A stretch of 64,000 nt of DNA from Paucibacter sp. TC2R-5 (GTDB taxonomy: Bacteria; Pseudomonadota; Gammaproteobacteria; Burkholderiales; Burkholderiaceae_C). Within the stretch, counting starts at the first letter, position 1, and the number at the start of each line of letters is the position of its first letter. The notes beneath the pieces are model-generated. The model ran no database searches, was not told the DNA's origin, and saw nothing but the letters and a program-made list of their open reading frames with translations. The stretch is taken from contig NZ_JAJIRQ010000004.1 of NCBI RefSeq assembly GCF_025717605.1, positions 70,804 through 134,803 of the forward strand, written 5' to 3'. The position numbers were made by a program, and so were the translations under genes. This document shows positions 52,297 to 60,896 of the stretch, in pieces.

Positions 52297-53268
52297 TCAG
52301 GCCAGGCTATTCGGGCAGGCCAAGCGATGCAGCACGCCATTGTTGGCAATTCTGTCACTGCCCGGATGCAGCGACTGGGGCTGGGCCCAGCTTGATGGGC
52401 CACAACTGATCAGCCCCAAGGGGCTCAGGCTGACGGCCTCACCGCTTAGGTTGGGGATTTGGCCGCCCCAGGGTATTTCGTCGCTGAGCCAGCGGCCCGC
52501 CACGAGGTGGCGGCCAAGCATATCTTCCAAGCGAAACGCAGCGCGAGCCTCGGCGGCGGCATATTGGCCAGCTTCCACTTGCGCGGCCCAAGCGCTATTG
52601 CAGGGGGCCAACACGGTGATGGGGCCTCCCCCGCTGAGCCAGCTGCTCAGGCCGGTGCTGCGCAGCGCCTGAAGAAAATCGCTGTGCGCGGGACTGTCGG
52701 CCAGCAGATCCAGCAGACCGCGCTCGGCGGGGCGCAACACGCGATCGATCAGATGGGCGACGGGCCCAAGCTTTTGCCGCGGGGCGATGACGCCGAGCGT
52801 CTGGGCATGCCGGCCCAGGGCGTCACGCAAGCGGCCGTCTCCGAGCAATTGCAGCACGCCTTGGTCGGCGGTGCGCAGCAAGGCGCCGGGGCGCGCGGCC
52901 GTCAGGGCTGAGCCGTCCATCAGCACATGACCCAATAAGAGGCGACGCAGGCGCGGCAGATCCGCACAAAGCTCAGGCCAGCTCAGCTTCAGCTCATGCA
53001 ATAAATCAAGGAAGGCGCGGTCGCTGGGCACCAGCAGGGCAAGGTTGCCGGGGCTGTGCATCAGGCTGCTCAGGCCGGCGGCCTGCAGGGCCTCGCGCCA
53101 ACAGCCATCGCCCAAGTCCAGCGCCGCCGGGTGCCGCAGCGCTCGCGCAGGCGGGTCCAGCAGGATTGCCGCGGAAGACGCAGAGCTTGGTGATGGCGAT
53201 GATTCGATCAAGCGTGAAGCAGGGCGCGCCGGCGAGGGCTGAGCGGTGTTCTTGAGCCAGTTCAACAT
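52297..53268 (-). CDS. Twin fasciclin (FAS1) domain protein
   Basis: A 323-aa protein with two FAS1 domains of about 130 residues. The first has ALLVPSDRAFLDLLHELKLS and LLLGHVLMDG; the second has ITVLAPCNSAWAAQVE, MLGRHLVAGRWLS, and the end motif NNGVLHRLACP. FAS1 domains mediate adhesion outside the cell, but no signal peptide is visible in the first 30 residues (MLNWLKNTAQPSPARPASRL). It may leave by another route or the start may be wrong. A G/C hairpin (52258-52282) lies between it and the convergent tag gene. Confidence 0.78.
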   Translation of the reverse strand: MLNWLKNTAQPSPARPASRLIESSPSPSSASSAAILLDPPARALRHPAALDLGDGCWREALQAAGLSSLMHSPGNLALLVPSDRAFLDLLHELKLSWPELCADLPRLRRLLLGHVLMDGSALTAARPGALLRTADQGVLQLLGDGRLRDALGRHAQTLGVIAPRQKLGPVAHLIDRVLRPAERGLLDLLADSPAHSDFLQALRSTGLSSWLSGGGPITVLAPCNSAWAAQVEAGQYAAAEARAAFRLEDMLGRHLVAGRWLSDEIPWGGQIPNLSGEAVSLSPLGLISCGPSSWAQPQSLHPGSDRIANNGVLHRLACPNSLA

Positions 53269-53450
53269 GGTGGGTGCTTTCGATGGGTGTCTGCAGATGG
53301 GGGTCTGGAGCGACCGGAGCAGCATTAGCGATTGGCGTAAATGTGAACGATGTAGTTCAAAATGTCAACTGTGCGGTACATATTGTGAATTATCGGTTCT
53401 TGTAAAGACTGGTTTGTATTTTTTGTGGGTAGGCAGCCTAGAATGGCGGC
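53269..53450. promoter_or_regulatory. AT-rich divergent control region
   Basis: These 182 bases separate the fasciclin gene and the TetR gene. From 53330 to 53430 the DNA is AT-rich (AATGTGAACGATGTAGTTCA, TACATATTGTGAATTATCGG), a strong contrast to both genes. It is the likely operator of the TetR protein, but I see no perfect palindrome long enough to name. Confidence 0.35.
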
Positions 53451-54146
53451 ATGGCAAAAACCTCCTTCCGTGAACAACAGCTGCAGCTGCGCGAAGACGC
53501 GATCGTGGCGTCGGTCAACCGTTTGCTGGCCGAAAAAGGCTTCGATCTGATGACGGTTGACGAGGTGGTGGCCGACGTCGGCATTGCCAAGGCCAGCCTG
53601 TACAAGCACTTCAACTCCAAGGAGGATCTGGCCGCTGCGGCCATGGTGCGGGTGCTGGAGCGGGCATTGGCCGAGTTGGCCCGGCTGCGCGAGCAAGAGC
53701 CCGCTGCGCCTGCCCTGGTGCAACTCAAAGCGGTGGCGCGCTGGACCATGCAGGTCCAGCTGGCAGGCGAGATGCCCTCGCTGCCGGCACAGAATTCCAG
53801 CTTGCGGGCGGCGTTGCTGGGGCACAAGGTCTATTTGGACCGCTTGATGTGCTTGTCCGATGAACTGGGCGTTTGGATCACAGCGGCGCAGGCCGCCGGA
53901 GACTTGCGGCCCGAGCTGCCTCCTGAAGTAGTGCTCTACACCTTGTTTGCCCGGGCCTGCGACCCGGTGCTGGGTTTGCTCAAGGCCGGCGGCCAATACA
54001 GCGATGAGCAGATCATCGAGATCTTGCTGCTGAGCTGTTTCGGAGGTCTCGCGGCAGCGCAGCCTCTGTTCGAAAGCGAGCCCAAGGCTGCGCTTGCGCC
54101 GGTGAAAAAGCGCGCGCCTGCAAGCCGTGGTCGCGCCAGTCCTTAA
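53451..54146 (+). CDS. TetR/AcrR family transcriptional regulator
   Basis: A 231-aa regulator. The N-terminal helix-turn-helix is typical: REDAIVASVNRLLAEKGFDL, VDEVVADVGIAKASLYKHFN, SKEDLAAAAM. The C-terminal ligand and dimer domain of about 150 residues is helical (LMCLSDELGVWITAAQAAGD). The tail is basic and low-complexity (KKRAPASRGRASP). It is divergent from the fasciclin gene and precedes rpe by 54 bases; its target is unknown, with self-control through the AT-rich region likely. Confidence 0.88.
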   Translation: MAKTSFREQQLQLREDAIVASVNRLLAEKGFDLMTVDEVVADVGIAKASLYKHFNSKEDLAAAAMVRVLERALAELARLREQEPAAPALVQLKAVARWTMQVQLAGEMPSLPAQNSSLRAALLGHKVYLDRLMCLSDELGVWITAAQAAGDLRPELPPEVVLYTLFARACDPVLGLLKAGGQYSDEQIIEILLLSCFGGLAAAQPLFESEPKAALAPVKKRAPASRGRASP

Positions 54147-54200
54147 AATCCGCCATCGCCCAATTCAACGCGCAGGCCGCACAGGCCCCGCCATATCGCC

Positions 54201-54887
54201 ATGAGCAAGAGCAATTTCTGTATCGCCCCCAGCCTGTTGTCCGCTGACTTTGCCCGCTTGGGCGAGGAGGTGCGCAATGTGTTGGCGGCCGGCGCCGACT
54301 GGATTCACTTCGACGTGATGGACAACCATTACGTGCCCAATCTGACCTTCGGGCCCATGGTCTGCGAGGCTCTGCGCAAGCACTCGGTCAAGCCCGACGG
54401 TACGTCCGCGATGATAGACGTGCACCTGATGGTGGAGCCGGTGGATGCCCTGGCTGTCGCCTTCGCCAAGGCCGGCGCCGACATGATCACTTTCCATCCC
54501 GACGCATCCAAGCATGTGGATCGCACGCTGCAGTTGATCAAGGCTGAGGGCAAGCAAGCAGGCTTGGTGTTCAATCCGGCCGAACCGCTGGATGTGCTGG
54601 AGTGGGTGATCGACAAGGTCGACATGATTTTGATCATGAGCGTCAACCCCGGTTTTGGCGGGCAGAGCTTTTTGCCCAGTGCCTTGAAAAAGCTTGAGCA
54701 AGCGCGCCGCATCATCGAGCAAAGTGGCCGTGCCATCCGCCTGGAGATCGACGGCGGCGTCAAGATCGACAACATCCGGCAAATCAAAGATGCCGGCGCC
54801 GACACCTTTGTGGCCGGTTCAGCCATCTTCGGCAAGCCGGACTACAAGGCTGTCATCGACGCGATGCGCGCCGAGTTGGCACGGTAA
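54201..54887 (+). CDS. rpe: Ribulose-phosphate 3-epimerase
   Basis: A 228-aa TIM-barrel enzyme of the pentose phosphate and Calvin pathways, interconverting ribulose 5-phosphate and xylulose 5-phosphate. [20 protein letters not shown] is the N-terminal strand; [19 protein letters not shown] holds the metal-binding His and catalytic Asp; [14 protein letters not shown] is the second signature; [10 protein letters not shown] holds the second Asp. All active-site residues are present. ATG 54201 gives the standard N-terminus. Confidence 0.95.
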   Translation: MSKSNFCIAPSLLSADFARLGEEVRNVLAAGADWIHFDVMDNHYVPNLTFGPMVCEALRKHSVKPDGTSAMIDVHLMVEPVDALAVAFAKAGADMITFHPDASKHVDRTLQLIKAEGKQAGLVFNPAEPLDVLEWVIDKVDMILIMSVNPGFGGQSFLPSALKKLEQARRIIEQSGRAIRLEIDGGVKIDNIRQIKDAGADTFVAGSAIFGKPDYKAVIDAMRAELAR

Positions 54888-54905
54888 AACTTGCCGGCAC
54901 CCGCA

Positions 54906-55451
54906 TCAGGGCGCGCTTGCTTCCGGCCCAAACATATTCAAGACCGCCTTGTCGCCATAGAGCGATTCATAGTGCAGCGTGAGTTGCAGCCTGGACAAGA
55001 GCAGCTTCAATTCCTCTGAAGTTTTGGCGCAGCGCTTGTCTAGCGTCCTCAACACCTGCTGGCGCTGGTTGACGCGGTAGAAATGCACCAGGCTGCCGGT
55101 GCCATAGCATTCCGCCGGTTCACCCAAGGCCTTGAGCGCGTCGCTCAAACCTTCAACTGCCTTGCCGTCGACCCGGTAGTCGACGCGCAACACCTTGGCC
55201 GGGCCGAGGCCGCTGTTGAGTACATAGCTCTCCCACCGGCCGTCAGCGTCGGTGTTGATCTCTTCGTCCAGAATCGGCTGCACCATCAAGCGGTTGTGCT
55301 TTTGAATCGTGTAACCCTGCCAGAGCGAGGTGCCCAAGGCGCAGAGCGCGATGATCATCGTGCGGGCGCGAATCGCCGATATCGTGGCCCAGCGATGACT
55401 ACTGCGCGGCAGCGGTGCTGCCTCGTTGTTGGACTCGGAATTGCTGCTCAT
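54906..55451 (-). CDS. Hypothetical single-pass membrane protein
   Basis: A 181-aa protein with a cytoplasmic N-terminus of about 30 residues, one TM helix (MIIALCALGTSLWQGYTI) and a soluble, probably periplasmic domain of 125 residues with two cysteines (PAECYGTGS, DKRCAKTSE). The YVLNSGLGPAKVLRVDYRVD strand pattern suggests a small beta-sandwich. No family is recognised. It converges with rpe, 18 bases apart. Confidence 0.62.
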   Translation of the reverse strand: MSSNSESNNEAAPLPRSSHRWATISAIRARTMIIALCALGTSLWQGYTIQKHNRLMVQPILDEEINTDADGRWESYVLNSGLGPAKVLRVDYRVDGKAVEGLSDALKALGEPAECYGTGSLVHFYRVNQRQQVLRTLDKRCAKTSEELKLLLSRLQLTLHYESLYGDKAVLNMFGPEASAP

Positions 55452-55481
55452 GAAAGCGGCTCATGAAGTAGGAATTGGGCA

Positions 55482-55769
55482 TTATCGAGGTGCCGACCAA
55501 GAGGTCACCGCCGCATCTGCCGGGCCGAAGGCGCCCAAGCGGTAATTGCCCGGCTCTTGCAATTGCAAGCGTGAGCCTGGTGGCAGGATGATGTCATCGA
55601 GCTCCCCGTCCCGCGTCAGCCACAGCCAGCCCTGGCTGACCTGCACCAGCAGGCTTTGGCCACACCGCAGCTGCAACAATTGGCTGGCGGCATTGGCAGG
55701 CAGTTTGAGCTGCTTGCACAGCGAGCCCGGTTCAGGGGTGATGTCGGTTCGGGTCAGGGTGTTGTCCAT
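55482..55769 (-). CDS. DUF2917 protein
   Basis: A 95-aa protein with the DUF2917 pattern: LQLRCGQSLLVQVSQGWLWL, TRDGELDDIILPPGSRLQLQ, then EPGNYRLGAFG. The glycine-rich beta strands suggest a small cupin-like fold. The family occurs mainly in betaproteobacteria, often divergent from a MocR regulator as here. The frame is open upstream to 56186, inside the MocR gene, but the ATG at 55769 (MDNTLTRTDI) gives the family length. Function unknown. Confidence 0.85.
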   Translation of the reverse strand: MDNTLTRTDITPEPGSLCKQLKLPANAASQLLQLRCGQSLLVQVSQGWLWLTRDGELDDIILPPGSRLQLQEPGNYRLGAFGPADAAVTSWSAPR

Positions 55770-55823
55770 GGCCTTGACTTTGCGGCCTTTGTGCCTGTTC
55801 AGCCAGCCACAGACGCCGACCAA

Positions 55824-55838
55824 TCTGTACCGTACAGA
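55824..55838. promoter_or_regulatory. CTGTAC palindrome 1, probable MocR operator
   Basis: TCTGTAC (55824-55830) and GTACAGA (55832-55838) form a perfect 7-bp dyad around one base. It lies between the divergent DUF2917 and MocR genes. Confidence 0.6.
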
Positions 55839-55879
55839 CTCTGTGTTGCGCTGGGCTGTATGGCTCGGCTTGCCCATCA

Positions 55880-55914
55880 TCTGTACTGCTCGCAATACCG
55901 GAGCCTGGTACAGA
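55880..55914. promoter_or_regulatory. CTGTAC palindrome 2, split half-sites
   Basis: TCTGTAC (55880-55886) and GTACAGA (55908-55914) repeat the half-sites of palindrome 1, with a 21-base spacer, ending seven bases before the MocR start. Repeated half-sites suit the two-domain MocR dimer; binding here would block the regulator's own translation start region. Confidence 0.55.
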
Positions 55915-55921
55915 ATGCGGC

Positions 55922-57379
55922 ATGGATGATGTCTCGAACGAGGGCCCGCTGTACCTGCAGATCGCTGAACGCTTGGCGCGCGCCATTCGCGCAGGTACCT
56001 TGAAGCGGGGCGAGCGGCTGGCCTCGGTGCGTGAACTGGCGTCGCAGCAGGCGGTGTCGGCATCCACGGCGGTGCAGGCGCTGCGTTGGCTGGAGGATGC
56101 CCGACTGATCGTCGCCAAGCCGCGCTCGGGTTACTTTGTGGCCAGCCGGCCGACGGCCTTGCCCGAGCCGCAGCTGTCGCGCGCACGACCGCGCTCGCGG
56201 GTGGTGCATTTGGACGAGCTTGGACAGGAAGTTCTGCGGCAATCGGCTGTGCCGGGCCTGATCTCCTTTGGCGCGGCCTGCCCGGAGCCCGAGCTTTTTG
56301 ACCAGGACCGCGTGCGCCGGGCCTTCACGAAAGTGGTGCAACGCCACCGCGAACTCCTGTGCACCTACCCGCTGGGGCCTGGGCGAGAGGAAGTACGCCG
56401 CGCTGTTGCCCGATACGCACTCGGGCTGGGATGTGAATTGCAGGCCGGCGACCTGGTCATGACCAATAGCTGCATGGAAGCGATCACGCTATGCCTGAAG
56501 GCTGTCACCAAGCCTGGCGATGTAGTGGCCCTGGAGTCGCCGACCTATTTTGGCTTTCTCGAGATCTTGCAGAGCCTGCATCTGCGCGCCTTGGAAATTC
56601 CTACCCATCCGCGCCACGGTATCTCGCTGGACGCCCTGCAGCTGGCGCTGGATACGCAGGCCATCAAGGCCTTGTTGGTGGTGCCTACGCTGTCCAACCC
56701 GATGGGCTCTTGCATGCCCTTGGCAGAGCGCAAACGGCTGGCGCAGATGGTTGCCCGGCACGATATCGCCTTGGTCGAAGATGTGATCTACAACGACTTG
56801 GCTGAGCAGGAGGACAAGCGGCGCGCCGTGCGCTCTTTCGACAACACCGGCCATGTGATGCTTTGCGGGTCCTTCAGCAAGACCATGGCTCCTGGCCTGC
56901 GCCTGGGTTGGGTGGATGGTGGGCGCTGGGCGCAAGCCATTCACAAAATCCAGTCGGTGCAAGCCGGCGCGCAAACAGCTGTGGTGGAGCTGGCTCTGGC
57001 CGATCTCCTGAACCAGGCCGGGGCGGCCGCAGCACTGCGGCAATTGCGCGCCAACTTGGCTCGGCGGGTTGACGAGGCGCGCAGCCTGATCGCCGGCAGC
57101 TTCCCCAGAGGAACGCGCGTCAGTGACCCGGGCGGGGGCTTCATTCTGTGGGTGGAGTTGCCGGCCGGGCTGGATGCGGTGGCCTTGTACGAGGCCTGTA
57201 TGGCAGAAAACATCTGTATCGCACCGGGCTCAATGTTCAGCGCCAGCCCGCGCTTTCGGCATTGCCTCAGGCTGAGTGTGGGTGGGCGCTGGGGCAAGGA
57301 GCATCCGCAAGCCTTGTGCCGAATCGGCGCCTTGGCCACACAGATGTTGGAAGCGGCTTTGCGCAGCCGCGCAGCCTGA
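55922..57379 (+). CDS. MocR-type GntR/aminotransferase regulator
   Basis: A 485-aa regulator. Residues 8-75 form a GntR winged helix (GPLYLQIAERLARAIRAGTL, RGERLASVRELASQQAVSAS). The rest is a class I aminotransferase fold (LGPGREEVRRAVARYALGLG, MTNSCMEAITLCLKAVTKPG, VEDVIYNDLAEQ, and SFSKTMAPGLRLGWVDG with the PLP lysine). MocR proteins bind PLP and control vitamin B6, GABA or amino-acid genes. It is divergent from DUF2917 across two CTGTAC dyads. No ribosome-binding site is visible before the ATG. Confidence 0.9.
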   Translation: MDDVSNEGPLYLQIAERLARAIRAGTLKRGERLASVRELASQQAVSASTAVQALRWLEDARLIVAKPRSGYFVASRPTALPEPQLSRARPRSRVVHLDELGQEVLRQSAVPGLISFGAACPEPELFDQDRVRRAFTKVVQRHRELLCTYPLGPGREEVRRAVARYALGLGCELQAGDLVMTNSCMEAITLCLKAVTKPGDVVALESPTYFGFLEILQSLHLRALEIPTHPRHGISLDALQLALDTQAIKALLVVPTLSNPMGSCMPLAERKRLAQMVARHDIALVEDVIYNDLAEQEDKRRAVRSFDNTGHVMLCGSFSKTMAPGLRLGWVDGGRWAQAIHKIQSVQAGAQTAVVELALADLLNQAGAAAALRQLRANLARRVDEARSLIAGSFPRGTRVSDPGGGFILWVELPAGLDAVALYEACMAENICIAPGSMFSASPRFRHCLRLSVGGRWGKEHPQALCRIGALATQMLEAALRSRAA

Positions 57380-57419
57380 GGCTGCCTCAGGCTTGCTTCA
57401 GTCCGGCTCAGGCTTTTTT
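57374..57419. terminator. Terminator hairpins between convergent genes
   Basis: GCCTGAGG (57374-57381) and CCTCAGGC (57385-57392) form a perfect 8-bp stem with a 3-base loop. A second CTCAGGC (57407-57413), followed by TTTTTT, offers an alternative partner. The T-run overlaps the end of the converging phnA gene. Confidence 0.55.
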
Positions 57420-57749
57420 CAAAAACTCTGACTTCAGCATCAGGCTGACGCCGTCGATCTTGCAGTCAACGTCATGGTCACCATCGACCAGGCGTATGCC
57501 CTTGGCCTTGGCGCCTTTTTTGAGCGTGATGGACGAGCCCTTGACCTTCAGGTCCTTGACCAAGATGACCGAGTCGCCATCGACCAGAATCTGGCCATTG
57601 GCGTCGCGCACGACCTTGGCGCCTTCGTCAGCTGGGGCCGCTTCGGCCGCATCGCTCCACTCATGGCCGCAGTCGGGGCAGATGTTCATGTCGCCGTCGC
57701 GGTAGGTGTTTTCAAGTGTGCAGACGGGGCAGGCGGAGGGCGTGGGCAT
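57408..57749 (-). CDS. PhnA/YjdM family zinc-ribbon protein
   Basis: A 113-aa protein with an N-terminal zinc ribbon (ACPVC ... [11 protein letters not shown]) and the PhnA domain ([40 protein letters not shown]). Despite the name, PhnA/YjdM is not needed for phosphonate breakdown in E. coli, and its function is open. The ATG at 57749 ([10 protein letters not shown]) is preferred over a TTG at 57767. Confidence 0.9.
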   Translation of the reverse strand: MPTPSACPVCTLENTYRDGDMNICPDCGHEWSDAAEAAPADEGAKVVRDANGQILVDGDSVILVKDLKVKGSSITLKKGAKAKGIRLVDGDHDVDCKIDGVSLMLKSEFLKKA

Positions 57750-57897
57750 GGTCAATGTTCGGAACAAGATGCGGGGCGTCTAATGTACGCGAGCGCAGGT
57801 TCCCTCAGCAGGTGGCGATGCCTTTCGGCACAAGTCACCGACACACGTCATACTGCGGCTGGCAAAATTTTTGCAAGTAAACAGTCGGAGCATCATC

Positions 57898-58761
57898 ATG
57901 ACCTTGACATTGAAAACGAGCCGCAACTTGACTTCGGGCCTGCTTATCGCTTGCTCGGCCTTTGCCGCCTTGAGCTTGACCGCGACAGCGCGGGCTGCAG
58001 CGGCAGAACCGGTGGATCAAGCCTTGAAGGCCGCGATTGCCGCGCCGCATCGCACGCCTGCCAATGTGGCCCGCGACTCGGCTCGCCACCCCTACGAAAC
58101 GCTGAGCTTCTTCGGCATCAAGCCGAACTACACCGTGGTCGAGTTGTCGCCAGGGGGTGGTTGGTATACCGAAATCTTGGCGCCCTATTTGCGCGACAAG
58201 GGGCAGCTGATCCTGGCAGGTGATGATCCCAGCTCCGAGATTCCTTACTTCCAGCGCAGTGCCGCCCGCATGAAGGAAAAATTAGCGGCCCTGCCGGCCG
58301 TCTATGACAAGGCGCAGGTGACGGTGTTTGCGGCCGGCGCCGGCAAGCTGGATTACGCCAAGCCCGGCTCGGCCGACCTGGTGCTGACCTTCCGCAATGT
58401 GCACAACTGGATAGGCAATGGCGAAGAGAAGACGCAAGCCGTGTTCAAGAGTGCCTTCACTGCGCTCAAACCCGGCGGCACGTTTGGCGTCGTCGAGCAT
58501 CGCCGCCCGGCTTCGGCCAAGCAGGACGAAAAGGCCGAGAGCGGCTATGTGCACCAGGCTTATGTGATCCGCATGGCCGAAAGCGTGGGCTTCAAGCTGC
58601 TTGCAAGTTCCGAGATCAATGCCAACCCCAAGGACACGGCTGACCACGAGGGTGGTGTGTGGTCTCTGCCGCCCAGCTACGCGCTGAAGGACAAAGACCG
58701 GGCCAAGTTCGAGGCGATCGGCGAAAGCGACCGTATGACGCTGAAGTTCGTCAAACCCTGA
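57898..58761 (+). CDS. Exported class I methyltransferase (COG4798)
   Basis: A 287-aa protein with a signal peptide (LLIACSAFAALSLTATARAA) and a Rossmann methyltransferase core: VVELSPGGGWYTEILAPYLR is the SAM-binding motif I, DLVLTFRNVHNWIG motif IV and FKSAFTALKPGGTFGVVEHR motif V-VI. COG4798 proteins are predicted methyltransferases that carry export signals, which is odd because SAM is cytoplasmic. GGAG lies seven bases before the ATG. A role in the envelope, or a moonlighting fold that binds something else, remains possible. Confidence 0.85.
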   Translation: MTLTLKTSRNLTSGLLIACSAFAALSLTATARAAAAEPVDQALKAAIAAPHRTPANVARDSARHPYETLSFFGIKPNYTVVELSPGGGWYTEILAPYLRDKGQLILAGDDPSSEIPYFQRSAARMKEKLAALPAVYDKAQVTVFAAGAGKLDYAKPGSADLVLTFRNVHNWIGNGEEKTQAVFKSAFTALKPGGTFGVVEHRRPASAKQDEKAESGYVHQAYVIRMAESVGFKLLASSEINANPKDTADHEGGVWSLPPSYALKDKDRAKFEAIGESDRMTLKFVKP

Positions 58762-58771
58762 GTTCACACGG

Positions 58772-59659
58772 ATGAGCAGGCCCTTGTCGAGCCGTCGCAT
58801 CGCCTTCATCGGCGCCGGTCGCCTGGGCCAGACCTTGGCGCGGGCCTTCTGCGCTGCGGGCTTGGACGTCGTCGCGGTTGCTAGCCGCAGCGCCGAGGCC
58901 GCCAAGGCGCTGGCGGCCCAAAGCCCTGACTGCCGGGCGGTGGCAGCAGCCGAGGCGGTGGCGGCTGCGGACCTGATCTTTCTCACCGTGCCCGACGATG
59001 CGATCGCTTCGCTGGCCGCCACACTGCCTTGGGGCCCGGCCAAAAGCGCCGTGCATTGCAGCGGCGCCACCGAGTTGACGGCGCTGAGGCCGGCCGCAGC
59101 GGCCGGCGCCCAGACGGGTGGATTCCACCCGCTGCAGATTTTTTCAGACCCCACGCGCGCGGTCGCCTTGCTGGCCGGCAGTGCGGTGGCTATCGAAGTT
59201 AGCCTTGACTCACCGGCCTTGGCGTCCGACTTGCATGAGCTGGCCCGTCTGCTGCAGATGAATCCGCTGCAGCTGCAGCCCGGCACGCGAGCGGCCTATC
59301 ACGGTGCGGCCAGTTTTGCGGCCAGCTTTTTGCTGTCGATGTTGGATGAAGCGACCCAGGTGTGGGCGCAGATCGGCTTACCGCCCGAGGCCGCGCTGCA
59401 AGCGCTGCTGCCGCTGGCGCGCGGCACCTTGGACGCGGCCGGGTCGCGGGGCTTGGCCGGCGCCTTGTCCGGCCCGATTTCGCGCGGCGACCAAGGCGTG
59501 GTGGGTGCGCATTTGCAGGCCTTCGACCGGCTCGGCGGCGCGCATGGTGAGTTCTACCGCGAGCTGGCCCGGCGCCAGCTCGGCCTGGCGCGCGCAAGCG
59601 GACGCTTGGACGAAGCCGCTTTGCAACATATGGCCAGGCTTCTAGAATCCAGGCCATGA
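58772..59659 (+). CDS. Rossmann/DUF2520 protein
   Basis: A 295-aa cytoplasmic protein. Its N-terminal NAD(P)-binding fold (RIAFIGAGRLGQTLARAFCA, LIFLTVPDDAIASLA, HCSGATEL, GGFHPLQIFSDP) and C-terminal helical DUF2520 domain (ASFAASFLLSMLDEATQVWA, GALSGPISRGDQGVVGAHLQ) resemble ketopantoate or pyrroline-5-carboxylate reductases. Substrate is unknown. Its stop overlaps the start of the next gene (ATGA). Confidence 0.88.
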   Translation: MSRPLSSRRIAFIGAGRLGQTLARAFCAAGLDVVAVASRSAEAAKALAAQSPDCRAVAAAEAVAAADLIFLTVPDDAIASLAATLPWGPAKSAVHCSGATELTALRPAAAAGAQTGGFHPLQIFSDPTRAVALLAGSAVAIEVSLDSPALASDLHELARLLQMNPLQLQPGTRAAYHGAASFAASFLLSMLDEATQVWAQIGLPPEAALQALLPLARGTLDAAGSRGLAGALSGPISRGDQGVVGAHLQAFDRLGGAHGEFYRELARRQLGLARASGRLDEAALQHMARLLESRP

Positions 59660-60891
59660 CGCTGGACCCTGCGACGCTCTACCTGGTGCTGACCGTGGTC
59701 GGCCTCTTGATGGCGTTCTGGGTTTGTTTCATGGCCTGGGGCCAGCCTCTCGGTCATGCGCTTTGGGCCTGGGCGCTGGCGCTGCTGGCCTACACGGCAA
59801 GCCATGTCATTTTCGGCCTGCAAGCGCTGCTGCCGGAGCTGGTTTTTTTGGTCGGCGGCAGCACGGCTTATGCGGTCTCCCTGGTCTTGATGCTGCAAGC
59901 AGTGCGGCGGTTTCAGGGGGTTGAGCAGCTCAGCCGCTGGTACATGGCGCCCTTGCTGCTGGTGCCGCTCGTTTGCATCACGCTGGCGCAACACAGCACT
60001 TTGCGGGTGGTCATCTCCGCCTTGATTTACGTCTGGCAAATCGGCCTCATCATGGCGTCCTTGTTGGACCGGAGGCAGCCCCAGCATGGTCGCGGCCGCT
60101 ACATCCTGGTCGGCGCATTTGCGACCATGCTGCTGATGCTCTTGGCGCGCGCTCTGTCGGCGATGTTTGGTTTGATCGACACCCATAATCTGAGCGCCAG
60201 CAGTGCCAGCTTGGGCCCGGTCTTTTTGGTTTCACTGTGCGCCGTCTTGAGCATCACGCTGGGCTTCGTCTATATGACCATGGAGCGGGCCGAGCGGCGC
60301 AACTTCGAGCTGGCGATGAAGGATATGTTGACCGGCCTGGCCAATCGCCGCGCGATCGGCGACCAACTGGCGTCCACGGTCGCCCGGGCGCAACGCCAAG
60401 GGCAGTACCTGAGTGTGTTGATGTTGGACATTGATCATTTCAAACGCGTCAATGACAGCTACGGACACCAAGCCGGCGATGTGGTCCTGCGCAGCGTCGC
60501 CCAGGCCTTGCAGAGCCGCTTGCGGGCACAAGATCAGATCGGGCGCTTCGGCGGCGAGGAGTTTTTGGCCATCCTGCCCGACACCAGCTTGGACGGTGCG
60601 CTGGTGCTGGCCGAGGCGCTGCGCGTGGCCGTCGAGGCGACGCCGACCCAGTGGGGCGCCCACCGTATTGCCACCACCATCAGCATAGGCGTGCGCGGCG
60701 GCGCCATCACCGGCAGCGACACGGCGGACAGCCTGGTGGCGGCCGCCGATGCGGCGCTGTACCGGGCCAAGCAAGGCGGGCGCAACCGGGTCGAGGTGGG
60801 CCACGCGCTGGTGCTGCCGTCGGCCTTTGATCTGGCGCCAGCCAATGCCTCAACGCTGGCCCCCGCACATGACATGAATAGCGAGGCCTGA
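59656..60891 (+). CDS. Membrane diguanylate cyclase
   Basis: A 411-aa protein with about seven N-terminal TM helices (to residue 205) and a GGDEF domain with DMLTGLANRRAIGDQL, the metal-binding LDIDHFKRVNDSYGHQAGD, and GGEEF near residue 299, which is an active form. RAQDQIGRFGG shows no strict RxxD site five residues before the motif. It should make cyclic di-GMP in response to a membrane signal. A CBS protein follows six bases later and may act with it. Confidence 0.92.
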   Translation: MTLDPATLYLVLTVVGLLMAFWVCFMAWGQPLGHALWAWALALLAYTASHVIFGLQALLPELVFLVGGSTAYAVSLVLMLQAVRRFQGVEQLSRWYMAPLLLVPLVCITLAQHSTLRVVISALIYVWQIGLIMASLLDRRQPQHGRGRYILVGAFATMLLMLLARALSAMFGLIDTHNLSASSASLGPVFLVSLCAVLSITLGFVYMTMERAERRNFELAMKDMLTGLANRRAIGDQLASTVARAQRQGQYLSVLMLDIDHFKRVNDSYGHQAGDVVLRSVAQALQSRLRAQDQIGRFGGEEFLAILPDTSLDGALVLAEALRVAVEATPTQWGAHRIATTISIGVRGGAITGSDTADSLVAAADAALYRAKQGGRNRVEVGHALVLPSAFDLAPANASTLAPAHDMNSEA

Positions 60892-60896
60892 GCACT

